Made by a program: the position numbers and the translations under genes
Source: Robbsia sp. KACC 23696
GTDB lineage: Bacteria > Pseudomonadota > Gammaproteobacteria > Burkholderiales > Burkholderiaceae
Length of the DNA: 64,000 bases
Assembly (NCBI RefSeq): GCF_039852015.1
Contig: NZ_CP156626.1
Span: 1,274,249 to 1,338,248, forward strand
Direction of reading: 5' to 3'
Shown here: piece by piece, positions 26,136 to 34,221 of the stretch
Position numbering within the stretch: the stretch's first letter is position 1
How the letters are laid out: every line of letters starts with the position of its first letter
The notes under the pieces: model-generated
Told to the model about the DNA's origin: nothing
What the model saw: the letters and a program-made list of their open reading frames with translations, nothing else
Databases searched by the model: none

Positions 26136-28198
26136 GATTTAAAGATACGATTGGTTAAGGCCTGGTTGATATGCGTCAGCGTAATCAACTGCATCAGACC
26201 TGCCGGGCCGTCACGCCACTTCGGCGTCACGTCGAGGAATTCCAGAATACGCGGGCAAACGATCGATGCCGACAAAGCGATGTCGGCTGCCGACGTTTCA
26301 CCTTCGATGACAAAAGCGGTGCGGCTCGGATCCTCATGCTGGACCGAGTCCACATGTAGTCCACATATGCCGATCAACGTACGGGTCAAAGTCATGTCCC
26401 GAATGCCATGCCGGGACGCAACGGCAAGCTTGAAACGCAAGGTGTCACCGCGCGCGGCATCGTCGAGCATGCGTGGATGAATCGGCTGCAGCGAGAAAAT
26501 GACATCGGCATGCGCAGCTTGTGGCCGAATGAAGCGCTGCGTGTCCGAAGCGCGACGTGCAAACGATGCCTCTACTTGCTCTAATGTGTGTCCGCGTTGA
26601 TGAACATCGCGCTCGATCTTGAAGTAGCGACGTAGATCCTCGTCGATATCGAGAAAGATGCTCAGGTCGAAGCAACGGCGCAGATTGGGAAGGAAGAAGA
26701 CGTGCAGGCCACTGGCAATGATGAAATCATTGCTGCGGATACGGCGCGGGTGAGTCATCTTGCCCGTGGCGTGATCGTAGTGCCGTGCGTGAATCGTCTT
26801 GCCGTCGATGAGCGAGACCAAGTCGTCCGAGAAACGCTCAAGGTCGTTCGCTTTTGGGTTCAGATGCGTCAGCGCCTGCCACATCGGCTTCTTTCTGTCC
26901 CACAAGTGGTAGTCGTCGCCTGTCAGCGCGGTGACCGACTGATGGCCGAACAGGTCGAGCATCGCTTCGGCATAGGTATCTTTGCCTGCGCCCGAGTCGC
27001 CGCCTACGCCCAATACAAAGGGCTTACGACTGAAGCGGAAGAAATCGCTGCGAACAATCGTTTCGCGCCAAATACGCAGTGCCACAATGACGCCGACGGC
27101 CATGACCACCGTATGCAGTAGGCCCGGAACACGGCCGGCAAAAGCCGTAGCGAGCCACTGCGGCTGCAAGGCGTGGATGGGCGTGCCTAGGAAATGCAGT
27201 GCGTCGGGTGGCAAGCTCAACAAGCTGCTAATCGCGTACAAGGAAGCGAACAACATCGTCAATGCCGATGCAATGCCATCGGTCATTGCGCGCTGCGTGA
27301 GCAGCAAAGGCAGCAACCAGACAAACCACCCTGGTGAGGCGGGCGTCATTAGCACGACGACCATGAAGGCCAGGCCGAACATCGCTTGGAACAGATCGAA
27401 GTTGATGCGACGAATCCGCCACGCGGAGTAGAGCACCAAGGTATAAGCAAGCGGCACTAAGAAGACGGTAAATGTCGTGCCGAAGTCGAGGGTCAGTCCG
27501 AAGACTTTATTCACCTCGGGATTCTGCACCAGCATTGCCGTGCCGCCGCGGGACAAGGTAAAGAACGGAAGCAGCAAGACGACCGTACCGGCTAGTACGC
27601 CGTGCACGAAGTAACGGATCAGCGGCCGCAATGGCTTGTTATTAAGCAGGTAGACCAAAAAGAACGGCAGCGCGATGACCATGCTGAGCTTGGCCGAAAT
27701 CGCGGCGACCAAGGTCACGCCGGCCACAAAGAAACGTCGCCGCTTGAACAACCACAGCGCGCCGATCAGGAAGGTCACCGGTACCAGATCGTTCAATCCG
27801 AGCAGGTAGGTCGCCACCAGCACGATGGGCGATAGCCAATACGCGGCGAGTAATAACCGATGCCGCGCGCCGCTGATTTGCGACAGTAGCCAGAACAGCG
27901 CCAAGTCGCTGAGCAAGAGGGTTACGCTGTAAGCAAGCGCCGCGGGCAAGCCCAAGGCATGGGCTAAGGTGCCGAGTGGCAGGAAGCAGATCCACATAAC
28001 ATAGCCATAGGGAAATGCCAGCGGCGTGCCCCCATGATCGATCCAGTTCTGCCAGGGATCTAGCGTGAAATGAGCAAGGCTATTGTCGAGGAACGGCGCA
28101 TACCACTGTGTGACGGCACTCGATGAGGCGAGTCCGATGAACAGGATGCGCAGCACCAGGCCGATCAGGAACCGCGGATCGCAAACGGTTTTTTTCAT
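26132..28198 (-). CDS. Fusion of a polytopic GT-C-like membrane domain and a uridine-kinase-like P-loop kinase
   Basis: 688 residues. Residues about 1-390 form an integral-membrane domain with ten or so segments. Its first loop contains LDNSLAHFTLDPWQNWIDHG, a GT-C-like acidic loop, then repeated hydrophobic spans (YSVTLLLSDLALFWLLSQIS, FVHGVLAGTVVLLLPFF). From about 395 a cytosolic kinase follows. It has P-loop GVGGDSGAGKDTYAEAML, then TALTGDDYHLWDRKKPMW, LTHLNPKANDLERFSDDL, HYDHATGKMTHPRRI, NDFIIASGLHVFF and FLDIDEDLRRYFKIERDVHQ, the order expected of the uridine kinase/phosphoribulokinase family. ATG at 28198 overlaps the preceding stop (ATGA); 28219 is an in-frame alternative. It joins a probable periplasmic sugar transferase with the kinase that may make its precursor. 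I know of no standard enzyme with this architecture. Confidence 0.8.
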   Translation of the reverse strand: MKKTVCDPRFLIGLVLRILFIGLASSSAVTQWYAPFLDNSLAHFTLDPWQNWIDHGGTPLAFPYGYVMWICFLPLGTLAHALGLPAALAYSVTLLLSDLALFWLLSQISGARHRLLLAAYWLSPIVLVATYLLGLNDLVPVTFLIGALWLFKRRRFFVAGVTLVAAISAKLSMVIALPFFLVYLLNNKPLRPLIRYFVHGVLAGTVVLLLPFFTLSRGGTAMLVQNPEVNKVFGLTLDFGTTFTVFLVPLAYTLVLYSAWRIRRINFDLFQAMFGLAFMVVVLMTPASPGWFVWLLPLLLTQRAMTDGIASALTMLFASLYAISSLLSLPPDALHFLGTPIHALQPQWLATAFAGRVPGLLHTVVMAVGVIVALRIWRETIVRSDFFRFSRKPFVLGVGGDSGAGKDTYAEAMLDLFGHQSVTALTGDDYHLWDRKKPMWQALTHLNPKANDLERFSDDLVSLIDGKTIHARHYDHATGKMTHPRRIRSNDFIIASGLHVFFLPNLRRCFDLSIFLDIDEDLRRYFKIERDVHQRGHTLEQVEASFARRASDTQRFIRPQAAHADVIFSLQPIHPRMLDDAARGDTLRFKLAVASRHGIRDMTLTRTLIGICGLHVDSVQHEDPSRTAFVIEGETSAADIALSASIVCPRILEFLDVTPKWRDGPAGLMQLITLTHINQALTNRIFKS

Positions 28199-28797
28199 CC
28201 TTCTTGCGTGGCTTCCCACAGGTCGGTGCGTTTCGTGCAGACGGCATCAGCCGTGATACCGCGTTCGCGCAACAAGGCACGCAACGCTGGAATTTCGTCC
28301 TCGGCGCTGCGCTGTTGCAACTCAGGCGACACCAGGCAGAGCTTGAAGCCGGCGGCCTGGAGGCGGTTGGCATCGGCGGCCGACAGGGGGAAATGGGTAA
28401 AGCAATCCACCCAGATCCACTGCACGCGGCCAGCCAGCGTCAAAGCCGTTTCAACGGATTCGAATTCCGAGACACGCACGGCCGAGCGACCGGCTGCCGC
28501 TTCGGCGTACTTCATCAGGAAGGGGAAAGACTGATCCAGGAAGAAATAATCGTCGATGCCTTTTTCTTGCATCAGTGCGATCAAACGGGGTTCCAGTCCT
28601 TCTTCCTTGACGTTCAGAATCAAGGTGCCATGGCGATATGTATCGATCCATGCATCAAACGACGTGCCATCTACGTAAGGGTCATGATGGATTACGAGCC
28701 GGTCGCCCTGGCTGCGAATATCCACTTCGATCCCATAGTGCGTTGGCGTGTCGGCCAGTTCCTGCAGCGTATTGCGGCGATGGCGAATCAGGTTCAT
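28195..28797 (-). CDS. Short glycerophosphodiester phosphodiesterase-like protein
   Basis: A 200-residue TIM-barrel protein resembling GDPD enzymes, which split glycerophosphodiesters. The N-terminal catalytic His/Arg are in MNLIRHRRNTLQELA, the metal acids in YGIEVDIRSQGDRLVIHHDP (Glu, Asp, and the second catalytic His before Asp-Pro), and the later barrel strands in TLILNVKEEGLEPRLIALM. No signal peptide, so it is cytosolic, unlike GlpQ. Length is at the lower limit for the family (usually 240 or more). ATG at 28797 overlaps the GT2 stop. It may act on a phosphodiester intermediate of this operon's pathway rather than on phospholipid-derived glycerophosphodiesters; that is inference. Confidence 0.75.
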   Translation of the reverse strand: MNLIRHRRNTLQELADTPTHYGIEVDIRSQGDRLVIHHDPYVDGTSFDAWIDTYRHGTLILNVKEEGLEPRLIALMQEKGIDDYFFLDQSFPFLMKYAEAAAGRSAVRVSEFESVETALTLAGRVQWIWVDCFTHFPLSAADANRLQAAGFKLCLVSPELQQRSAEDEIPALRALLRERGITADAVCTKRTDLWEATQEG

Positions 28798-29492
28798 TGA
28801 TTGAGGCTCCGACGGAGTTCGAGACTGAATTGAATCGTGCGTTTGATAAATTTGCGCTTGGCCGCCCAGTTGACGTTCCAATGCGATACGCCATGCGCGC
28901 GTTCGCCGAAGCGCACGGGGAAGCGATAGACACGCTTACCGCTACGTCGCGCCTCGAAATAGGCAAACAGATCTAGCGAGAAATCGTAAGGCGGATTACG
29001 CCATGTCTCGAAAGATGCGCGTGAAAACATCGTCGGCTGGGCATTGATATCCCAAAGAGGCTGGCGCAGTAGTAGCGTTTCGAAAAAGCTCATGCCGATG
29101 GTGAAGACGCGGTCCGAGACCGGCCGACCATAACGGCTGCCCTTGACGAAGATATCCAGGCCGTGTTTTTCGAAGAAACGCAGTCCGGTAATCGCATCCA
29201 TCGGATCGGTCTGCATATCGGCATGCGTCCAAGCGAGAACGTCGCCGGTTGCCGCGCGTAAGCCGGAGAGAATGCCGAAACCGTAGCCTTGATTCTGCTC
29301 GACCCGCACGCTACGGCAGCCCGGAAAGCGCGGCAGTAAATCGCGCAGGACGCTCGGCGACGTATCGGTCGAACCATTGTCGACGAGGATGACTTCGACA
29401 TCGGCAGCCTTCGCTACCTCTGCACACCGTGCCAACAGTCCCGGCAGGTTTGCGGCCTCGTTATAACAAGGGATGATCAGTGAGAGTTTCAC
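28794..29492 (-). CDS. Family 2 glycosyltransferase, DPM1/GtrB-like
   Basis: GT-A transferase of 232 residues. It begins VKLSLIIPCYNEAANLP, with donor acids in VEVILVDNGSTDTSPSVL and WTHADMQTDPMDAI (metal-binding acidic motif), followed by GSRYGRPVSDRVFT. This is the layout of polyprenyl-phosphate glycosyltransferases (dolichol-phosphate mannose synthase, GtrB), although the C-terminal membrane segments of GtrB are absent. Start is GTG at 29492, overlapping the GtrA-like stop (GTGA). Placement beside a GtrA-like flippase and a GT-C-like domain suggests it loads undecaprenyl phosphate with the operon's activated residue. Confidence 0.85.
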   Translation of the reverse strand: MKLSLIIPCYNEAANLPGLLARCAEVAKAADVEVILVDNGSTDTSPSVLRDLLPRFPGCRSVRVEQNQGYGFGILSGLRAATGDVLAWTHADMQTDPMDAITGLRFFEKHGLDIFVKGSRYGRPVSDRVFTIGMSFFETLLLRQPLWDINAQPTMFSRASFETWRNPPYDFSLDLFAYFEARRSGKRVYRFPVRFGERAHGVSHWNVNWAAKRKFIKRTIQFSLELRRSLNQ

Positions 29493-29893
29493 GCAGGCGT
29501 TCTCAAGGGGCGGGCATGAAAGACGAACCATTTCATGCCGACGAAGTTCATGACGGCCGATGTGCCGGTGGCGACCAAAAATGCCAAGACGACGGCATCG
29601 TGCCAACCCTGCAGCCAGGACAACGTTAGGCGATTAAGCAGCACATTGATACCGAGCGTGCAGGCATACAAGGCCGCAAAACGGACCATGGCGCCCCGCA
29701 TCGGCGTCGCGGACCGGAACGTCAGCAAGCGGTTCGCAAAGTAGGCAAAGAGCGTGCCGCCGATAAATCCGATGCCTTTGGTCAAGGTTGGCTGATGCGG
29801 CACTGCGGCATACATCAATCGATAAATCGTGTAATCGACGCAAACGGTCAGGATGCCGACGACCAGGAAGGTGAGCAATTCGCGACGGACCAT
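29489..29893 (-). CDS. GtrA-like flippase
   Basis: Four-helix membrane protein of 134 residues in the GtrA family, thought to flip undecaprenyl-phosphate-linked sugars to the periplasm. Segments are LLTFLVVGILTVCVDYTIY, IGFIGGTLFAYFANRLLTFR (with the conserved N-R/K-x-x-T-F pattern), FAALYACTLGINVLLNRL and VLAFLVATGTSAVMNFVGMK, ending KWFVFH as in GtrA homologues. It begins two bases after the nucleotidyltransferase frame ends, and its stop overlaps the GT2 start. In phage and chromosomal gtr clusters, GtrA-GtrB plus a specific GT-C enzyme decorate O antigen in the periplasm; the same trio seems present here. Confidence 0.88.
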   Translation of the reverse strand: MVRRELLTFLVVGILTVCVDYTIYRLMYAAVPHQPTLTKGIGFIGGTLFAYFANRLLTFRSATPMRGAMVRFAALYACTLGINVLLNRLTLSWLQGWHDAVVLAFLVATGTSAVMNFVGMKWFVFHARPLRTPA

Positions 29894-29894
29894 G

Positions 29895-31583
29895 TCACGA
29901 CCGCGTCAGGGGTGCGGGGACGCTCTTTTCAAAGCGTGCTTCCAGCGCAGGTAGCGCACTTGCCGGTACGCGCGGATCGTTGGCGAGCCGGTAAGGGTGG
30001 CTGGGCCATTTGTCGAAACACGACTGCCAATATTCAAACGTGCGCAGATCGTCCGGAGTGCCCCAACAGAGATAAGCATCGACCTCGAAAAGGCGACACT
30101 GGAGGCCGAGGGCGATCGCATCTTCGACGCAGGAATCCAGATAGAACTCGCCGTTGACCTTGCCATCGCGCGCAAACAACCGTTGCATTGCTTCGACTGC
30201 TTGCGAAGCGCGGCGGAACGTAAAGGTGCCGATGACGATAGGGTCGCGTCGCGGATCGGACAGTGGCTGCTTCACCGATATGTGGCGAATGACACCCTGC
30301 GCATCGGCATCGATCCAACCAAACATCTTTGGATGACGTGCCGCGTTCGGATGGCCGCGTGTCGCCCACACGGCGACATCGACATCGGCGTCTGCAAATA
30401 AGGCATCCAGCGTCCGATGCACGTAGACGGCACCGTTGTCACAGGCACCAAAGGTGACGGGGCCAATGTCGTCGCCCCACTGTTTCAGCAGTGCTTCAAG
30501 GCCGAGCAAGGCACTGCGCGCTTGGCCGTCCGTGACGCCGGGCAAGTTCACGATGGACGTGTTGGGATAACGTGCCGACAGCGTCGCTGCGATGGCATCG
30601 TGTCCGGGCATGTCCTCGCGTAAAACAAAGCTATAGATGCGCGCTGCCGGCAGGTCGTCGACCGCTTGTTCGACCATGGGGGCACCGGATACCGCGATCA
30701 GGGGTTTGGTTTCCCGATAACCCTCTTTAGCAAAGCGTTGACCCAGGCCGGCCATCGGTACGACAACGGCGCCCGTGCGCGCGCTTTGCGCGACAGGCGC
30801 ACGGGTGGCGACGTCGTCTTTTTGCAGCCGCTTAAACGTCTCCGACCAGCGCGTGTACTCGGTGACATCTTCCGGCGTGCCCCATTGCATGAAGTGCTGC
30901 AGCGGATACACGGCAACTGGCTTGCTGGCGTCGAGCAAGGGCTTATACGTCAAGCTGACGTAGTACTCGCCGTTTACATTCAGTTGGCGCGCGACGGTGG
31001 CGTCGAACGCATCGAGCATCGTCTTGCCACTGCTGAAATAATAGGTGCCACTGGACGCGAACTCGTTCATGCGGTCGTTCGTGTAGGGCTGTTTTTCCTG
31101 GATATCCTCGACCCAGCCGTCGGTCTCGCGCATATAGGCGTAATTTGTCGTGCCGAGCGTGTGCGGATGGAAACCGCGGTAGGCGGGGATGATGCCGTCG
31201 CAGGCCGTCAGCCGCGCAAATTCCTTGAAATTCTGCCAATCCCAATAACAGGTGAAATCGCAGTAATTGACGATGGTCGGCTCGTCCAATGCGATTTCTT
31301 GACGGACTGACTGTACGGCATGGACCGGGCCGAGCTTATGCGAGGGGATGCCGACGACTTTGCCTGTCGGACAATAGCGTTGCAGCGTTTCGCGCATCTG
31401 AAAATCAGGGTTATCGAGATGATCCTGATTGCAGATGAAGATAAAACGCGTTTCCCCCGGAAACAGGTCGATCACATGAGCGATGATCGGCTTGCCTTCC
31501 ACCGGAATCAGAGGTTTGGGGAGCGTGTATCCTGCTTTGCGGAAACGCTCGCCGAAGCCGGACATCGGCACGATAATCTGCAC
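29895..31583 (-). CDS. Tandem double sugar-nucleotidyltransferase-like protein (562 aa)
   Basis: Two NTP-transferase domains in one chain. Domain 1 (about 1-265): IVPMSGFGERFRKAGYTLPK with the following PLIPVEGKPII, metal Asp in IVNYCDFTCYW, later SSGTYYFSSGKTMLDAF and NVNGEYYVSL. Domain 2 (about 272-540): VVVPMAGLGQRFAKEGYRET with KPLIAVSGAPMV, metal Asp in FGACDNGAVYVHRTL, later GTFTFRR and KVNGEFYLDSCVEDAI. Both keep the Gly-rich loop, the Lys after the loop and the Asp, so both look competent to bind NTP and transfer a nucleotidyl group. The halves are related to each other (GEYYVSL / GEFYLDS at the same place). It is first in the seven-gene run, 153 bases after the GT4 upstream. Probable role: activating the operon's phosphorylated product. 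The nucleotide (CTP, GTP, UTP) is unknown. Confidence 0.85.
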   Translation of the reverse strand: MQIIVPMSGFGERFRKAGYTLPKPLIPVEGKPIIAHVIDLFPGETRFIFICNQDHLDNPDFQMRETLQRYCPTGKVVGIPSHKLGPVHAVQSVRQEIALDEPTIVNYCDFTCYWDWQNFKEFARLTACDGIIPAYRGFHPHTLGTTNYAYMRETDGWVEDIQEKQPYTNDRMNEFASSGTYYFSSGKTMLDAFDATVARQLNVNGEYYVSLTYKPLLDASKPVAVYPLQHFMQWGTPEDVTEYTRWSETFKRLQKDDVATRAPVAQSARTGAVVVPMAGLGQRFAKEGYRETKPLIAVSGAPMVEQAVDDLPAARIYSFVLREDMPGHDAIAATLSARYPNTSIVNLPGVTDGQARSALLGLEALLKQWGDDIGPVTFGACDNGAVYVHRTLDALFADADVDVAVWATRGHPNAARHPKMFGWIDADAQGVIRHISVKQPLSDPRRDPIVIGTFTFRRASQAVEAMQRLFARDGKVNGEFYLDSCVEDAIALGLQCRLFEVDAYLCWGTPDDLRTFEYWQSCFDKWPSHPYRLANDPRVPASALPALEARFEKSVPAPLTRS

Positions 31584-31736
31584 GGAGCACCTGTATCAGT
31601 CTTGTCGACCCACGCCAAAGGTGGCGCGGATCGCACGAGTCAATCAAATGGCGTCAGTATAGGGCAGGCGTACCGTGGACAGAACGCGTTTGCGTCGATC
31701 GTACGGTGTTGCTTCGCCAATGCCGATTCGGCTGGA

Positions 31737-32918
31737 TCAAGCAAGAATACGTTGATATAAGGCAGCAGTCCGCTCTGCCGTCCGGGACCACGTGAACTGC
31801 GCCGCGCGGGCACGTCCAGCGACGGTCAACGCAGCGTGCAGCGCCTCGTCTTCAACGATCCGGCGCATGGCATGCGTCAATTGTTCCACATTCAGCGGAT
31901 CGACCAACAGTGCCGCATCGCCGGCGACTTCGGGAATCGACGTCGTGTTGGAGGCGACGACAGGTAAGCCTGATGCGAACGCTTCAAGCACCGGCAAGCC
32001 AAAGCCCTCATACAGCGAGGGAAACACCAACGCGCGGGCGGATTGCAGCAAGGCCATTTTTTGACGCGGCGTCACGTAGTTAAGCCAGCGTCCCGTTTTT
32101 TTCTCCGTCAGCCGAGCAAGCGCGGCGCGGTCCGGCTCAGATGACCAGCCTTCCCGTCCGGCGACCACCAAGGGACAAGCACGTTGGATATCGACCGGCA
32201 ATTGCTCGAATGCCTGAATCAGACGCAGCACGTTTTTCCGAGGTTGCAGCGTCCCGATAAACAGCAAGAAGGCAGGCGGGAGGCCTAAGGTAGCGAGATG
32301 TCCTTGGCGCTCTTCCTCGGGCATCGTCTCGAAATACGCGTCATCGACGCCCAGTTCTACCGCTGAGATCCGTTCGCGCGGGATGCGGAAGTGGGTTGCG
32401 ATGTCGTCGATCACGAATTGCGAGATGGTCACGAAGTGATCGGCCGATTGCACTGTGCGGCGTAGCACCCAGTTCTTAAGTGCCTGGTACTTCACGCGTG
32501 TCCATTCCGGATGCATCAAGGGAATGGGGTCCATCACACTCGCCAACACCGGGATATTGCGGAACCGGGGCACCAGATGATCCGGCGCATGAAATAGATC
32601 GAGCTGCTGTTCGAAGCCTGGCGGCGAAGGGAACGACATGCCGAATGCCGCGCTGCGCAGTAAATTGACGGTCACCGATCCCGGCATGATCTGCACGTTC
32701 GGTCCCGCGTTGAGGCCGCTGCGCCCTTGGAAAGCGAAGCGTTGCGGCGCGATATTCGCCGTCGGCAGGTATTTCACCAATTCGGAGGTGTACATCCCGA
32801 TGCCGTCGAGATGGCCATCCGTCTGCATTGCGCGCTCAAGGACGGAAACGCCCAGACCCACTCGGATCGAGCGGGTCGGTGCGGGAGAGATATTCGTGGT
32901 CGACATAGGGTAAGCCAT
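31737..32918 (-). CDS. Family 4 glycosyltransferase (WbpY-like), paralogue of the next upstream gene
   Basis: Retaining GT-B glycosyltransferase of 393 residues. The N-terminal half has VLERAMQTDGHLDGIGMYTS (acceptor-side loop) and LDLFHAPDHLVPRF. The donor half has FIGTLQPRKNVLRLIQAF, FPSLYEGFGLPVLEAFASG with the EX7E pair, and SIPEVAGDAALLVDPL. It shares long blocks with the neighbouring 32955-34211 gene, so the two arose by duplication. D-rhamnan clusters of Pseudomonas encode WbpX, WbpY and WbpZ; this resembles WbpY. The start at 32918 (MAYPMSTT) has an alternative ATG four codons in. Spacing to its upstream paralogue is 36 bases. Confidence 0.9.
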   Translation of the reverse strand: MAYPMSTTNISPAPTRSIRVGLGVSVLERAMQTDGHLDGIGMYTSELVKYLPTANIAPQRFAFQGRSGLNAGPNVQIMPGSVTVNLLRSAAFGMSFPSPPGFEQQLDLFHAPDHLVPRFRNIPVLASVMDPIPLMHPEWTRVKYQALKNWVLRRTVQSADHFVTISQFVIDDIATHFRIPRERISAVELGVDDAYFETMPEEERQGHLATLGLPPAFLLFIGTLQPRKNVLRLIQAFEQLPVDIQRACPLVVAGREGWSSEPDRAALARLTEKKTGRWLNYVTPRQKMALLQSARALVFPSLYEGFGLPVLEAFASGLPVVASNTTSIPEVAGDAALLVDPLNVEQLTHAMRRIVEDEALHAALTVAGRARAAQFTWSRTAERTAALYQRILA

Positions 32919-32954
32919 CAGAGGTGTCGTTTTTTCGCAACGCGCTAGGCGGTC

Positions 32955-34211
32955 TCAGCGGTCGAGAATACGGCGATAGAGCGAAATCGTCTTCTGAGCC
33001 GTATTGGACCACGTGAATGCGCGCGCACGCACGCTGCCGGCTTCAGCGCAGCGAAGATGCCAAGCGTCGTCGCTGTGCATGCGCGCAAGCGCCTCGGTCA
33101 ATCCGGTGCTGTCTTGAGGATCCATCAGACAGGCGGCCTCGCCGGCAACCTCGGGAATGGAGCTGCTGTTCGATGCGATGACCGGTAAGCCCGATGCAAA
33201 GGCTTCCAGTACCGGCAAACCGAAACCTTCGTAGAGCGAGGGCAGGACGAGTGCTCGCGCGCTTTGTAGCAGGGCCCGCTTCTGCAGCGGCGTGACATAG
33301 TCCAGCCACCGGCCGGTGCCGTTTGCCGCAAGCCGCGCCAGCGCCTCGCGCTCGCGCTCCGAAGACCAGCCCGCCCGTCCGGCAACAATCAAGGGGCAGG
33401 CGCGTCGGGTGGCTTCCGCAAGACGATTAAATGCCTCGATTAAATGCAATACGTTCTTGCGTGGTTGCAGCGTACCGACGAACAGGAAGAAGGGGCCCGC
33501 GATGCCCAATGCTGCCATTGTCTGTTCCCGTACAGCGTCTGACAGGCGCTCGAAATAGATCTCGTCGACCCCCAGTTCGACAACCGAAATTTTCTCGCGC
33601 GGAACATCGAAATAGCGAACCAAGTCATCGACGACAAAATGAGAGATCGTCACATAGTGATCCGCCCATCCCGCCGAGCGGCGAAAGAACCAGTTTTTCA
33701 CCTGGCGTAAGTGCGCGTCGGACCACTCCGGATTCATGAGGGGAACCGGATCCATTAGGTTGGCCAACACGGGCAGCGAGGCGTAACGGGGGATATGGTG
33801 ATCGGTCGCGTGAAACAAGTCGAAATCACGACCCATCTCGGCATTGCCGGAAAACGGCAGGCCGAGCAGGGCGCTTTTTAGCAAGTTTCGACTGAAGGTT
33901 CCGGCCAGCGGCCTCACATCCGCTCCGATCGCGGTACCGCGAAATCCTTCGAAGGCGACTTTCGTCGGTACGATGCCCGCAGCGGGCAAGTGGCGAAGCA
34001 TCTCGGCCGTGTACGTGCCGATGCCGTCCAGATGCCCATTTGAATGTAAGGCACGTTCAAGCACCGTCGTGCCGAAGGCTATCCGGTACGGCAGGACGGC
34101 GGGAGGTGTCGCTACCGGCAATGCGGCGACACGATCGGGTTCAAGCATGGTTTTTTCGAGCAGCGGGGCGTTGTCTGGGGCCGGGCGGAGCCGCGGGATA
34201 TTTGACGGCAT
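32955..34211 (-). CDS. Family 4 glycosyltransferase (WbpY-like paralogue)
   Basis: GT-B transferase of 418 residues with a 40-residue Pro/Ala-rich lead before the first strand. Blocks are VLERALHSNGHLDGIGTYTA, FDLFHATDHHIPRYASLPVL, FVGTLQPRKNVLHLIEAF, LPSLYEGFGLPVLEAFASG (EX7E) and SIPEVAGEAACLMDP. Nearly every block is matched in the adjacent gene at 31737-32918. Start chosen at ATG 34211, ten bases after the stop of the WbpZ-like gene; the open frame continues upstream inside that gene but is not plausible as coding. In a D-rhamnan assembly line the two paralogues could form different linkages or share donor with altered acceptor. Confidence 0.9.
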   Translation of the reverse strand: MPSNIPRLRPAPDNAPLLEKTMLEPDRVAALPVATPPAVLPYRIAFGTTVLERALHSNGHLDGIGTYTAEMLRHLPAAGIVPTKVAFEGFRGTAIGADVRPLAGTFSRNLLKSALLGLPFSGNAEMGRDFDLFHATDHHIPRYASLPVLANLMDPVPLMNPEWSDAHLRQVKNWFFRRSAGWADHYVTISHFVVDDLVRYFDVPREKISVVELGVDEIYFERLSDAVREQTMAALGIAGPFFLFVGTLQPRKNVLHLIEAFNRLAEATRRACPLIVAGRAGWSSEREREALARLAANGTGRWLDYVTPLQKRALLQSARALVLPSLYEGFGLPVLEAFASGLPVIASNSSSIPEVAGEAACLMDPQDSTGLTEALARMHSDDAWHLRCAEAGSVRARAFTWSNTAQKTISLYRRILDR

Positions 34212-34221
34212 GCGTGTCTGT

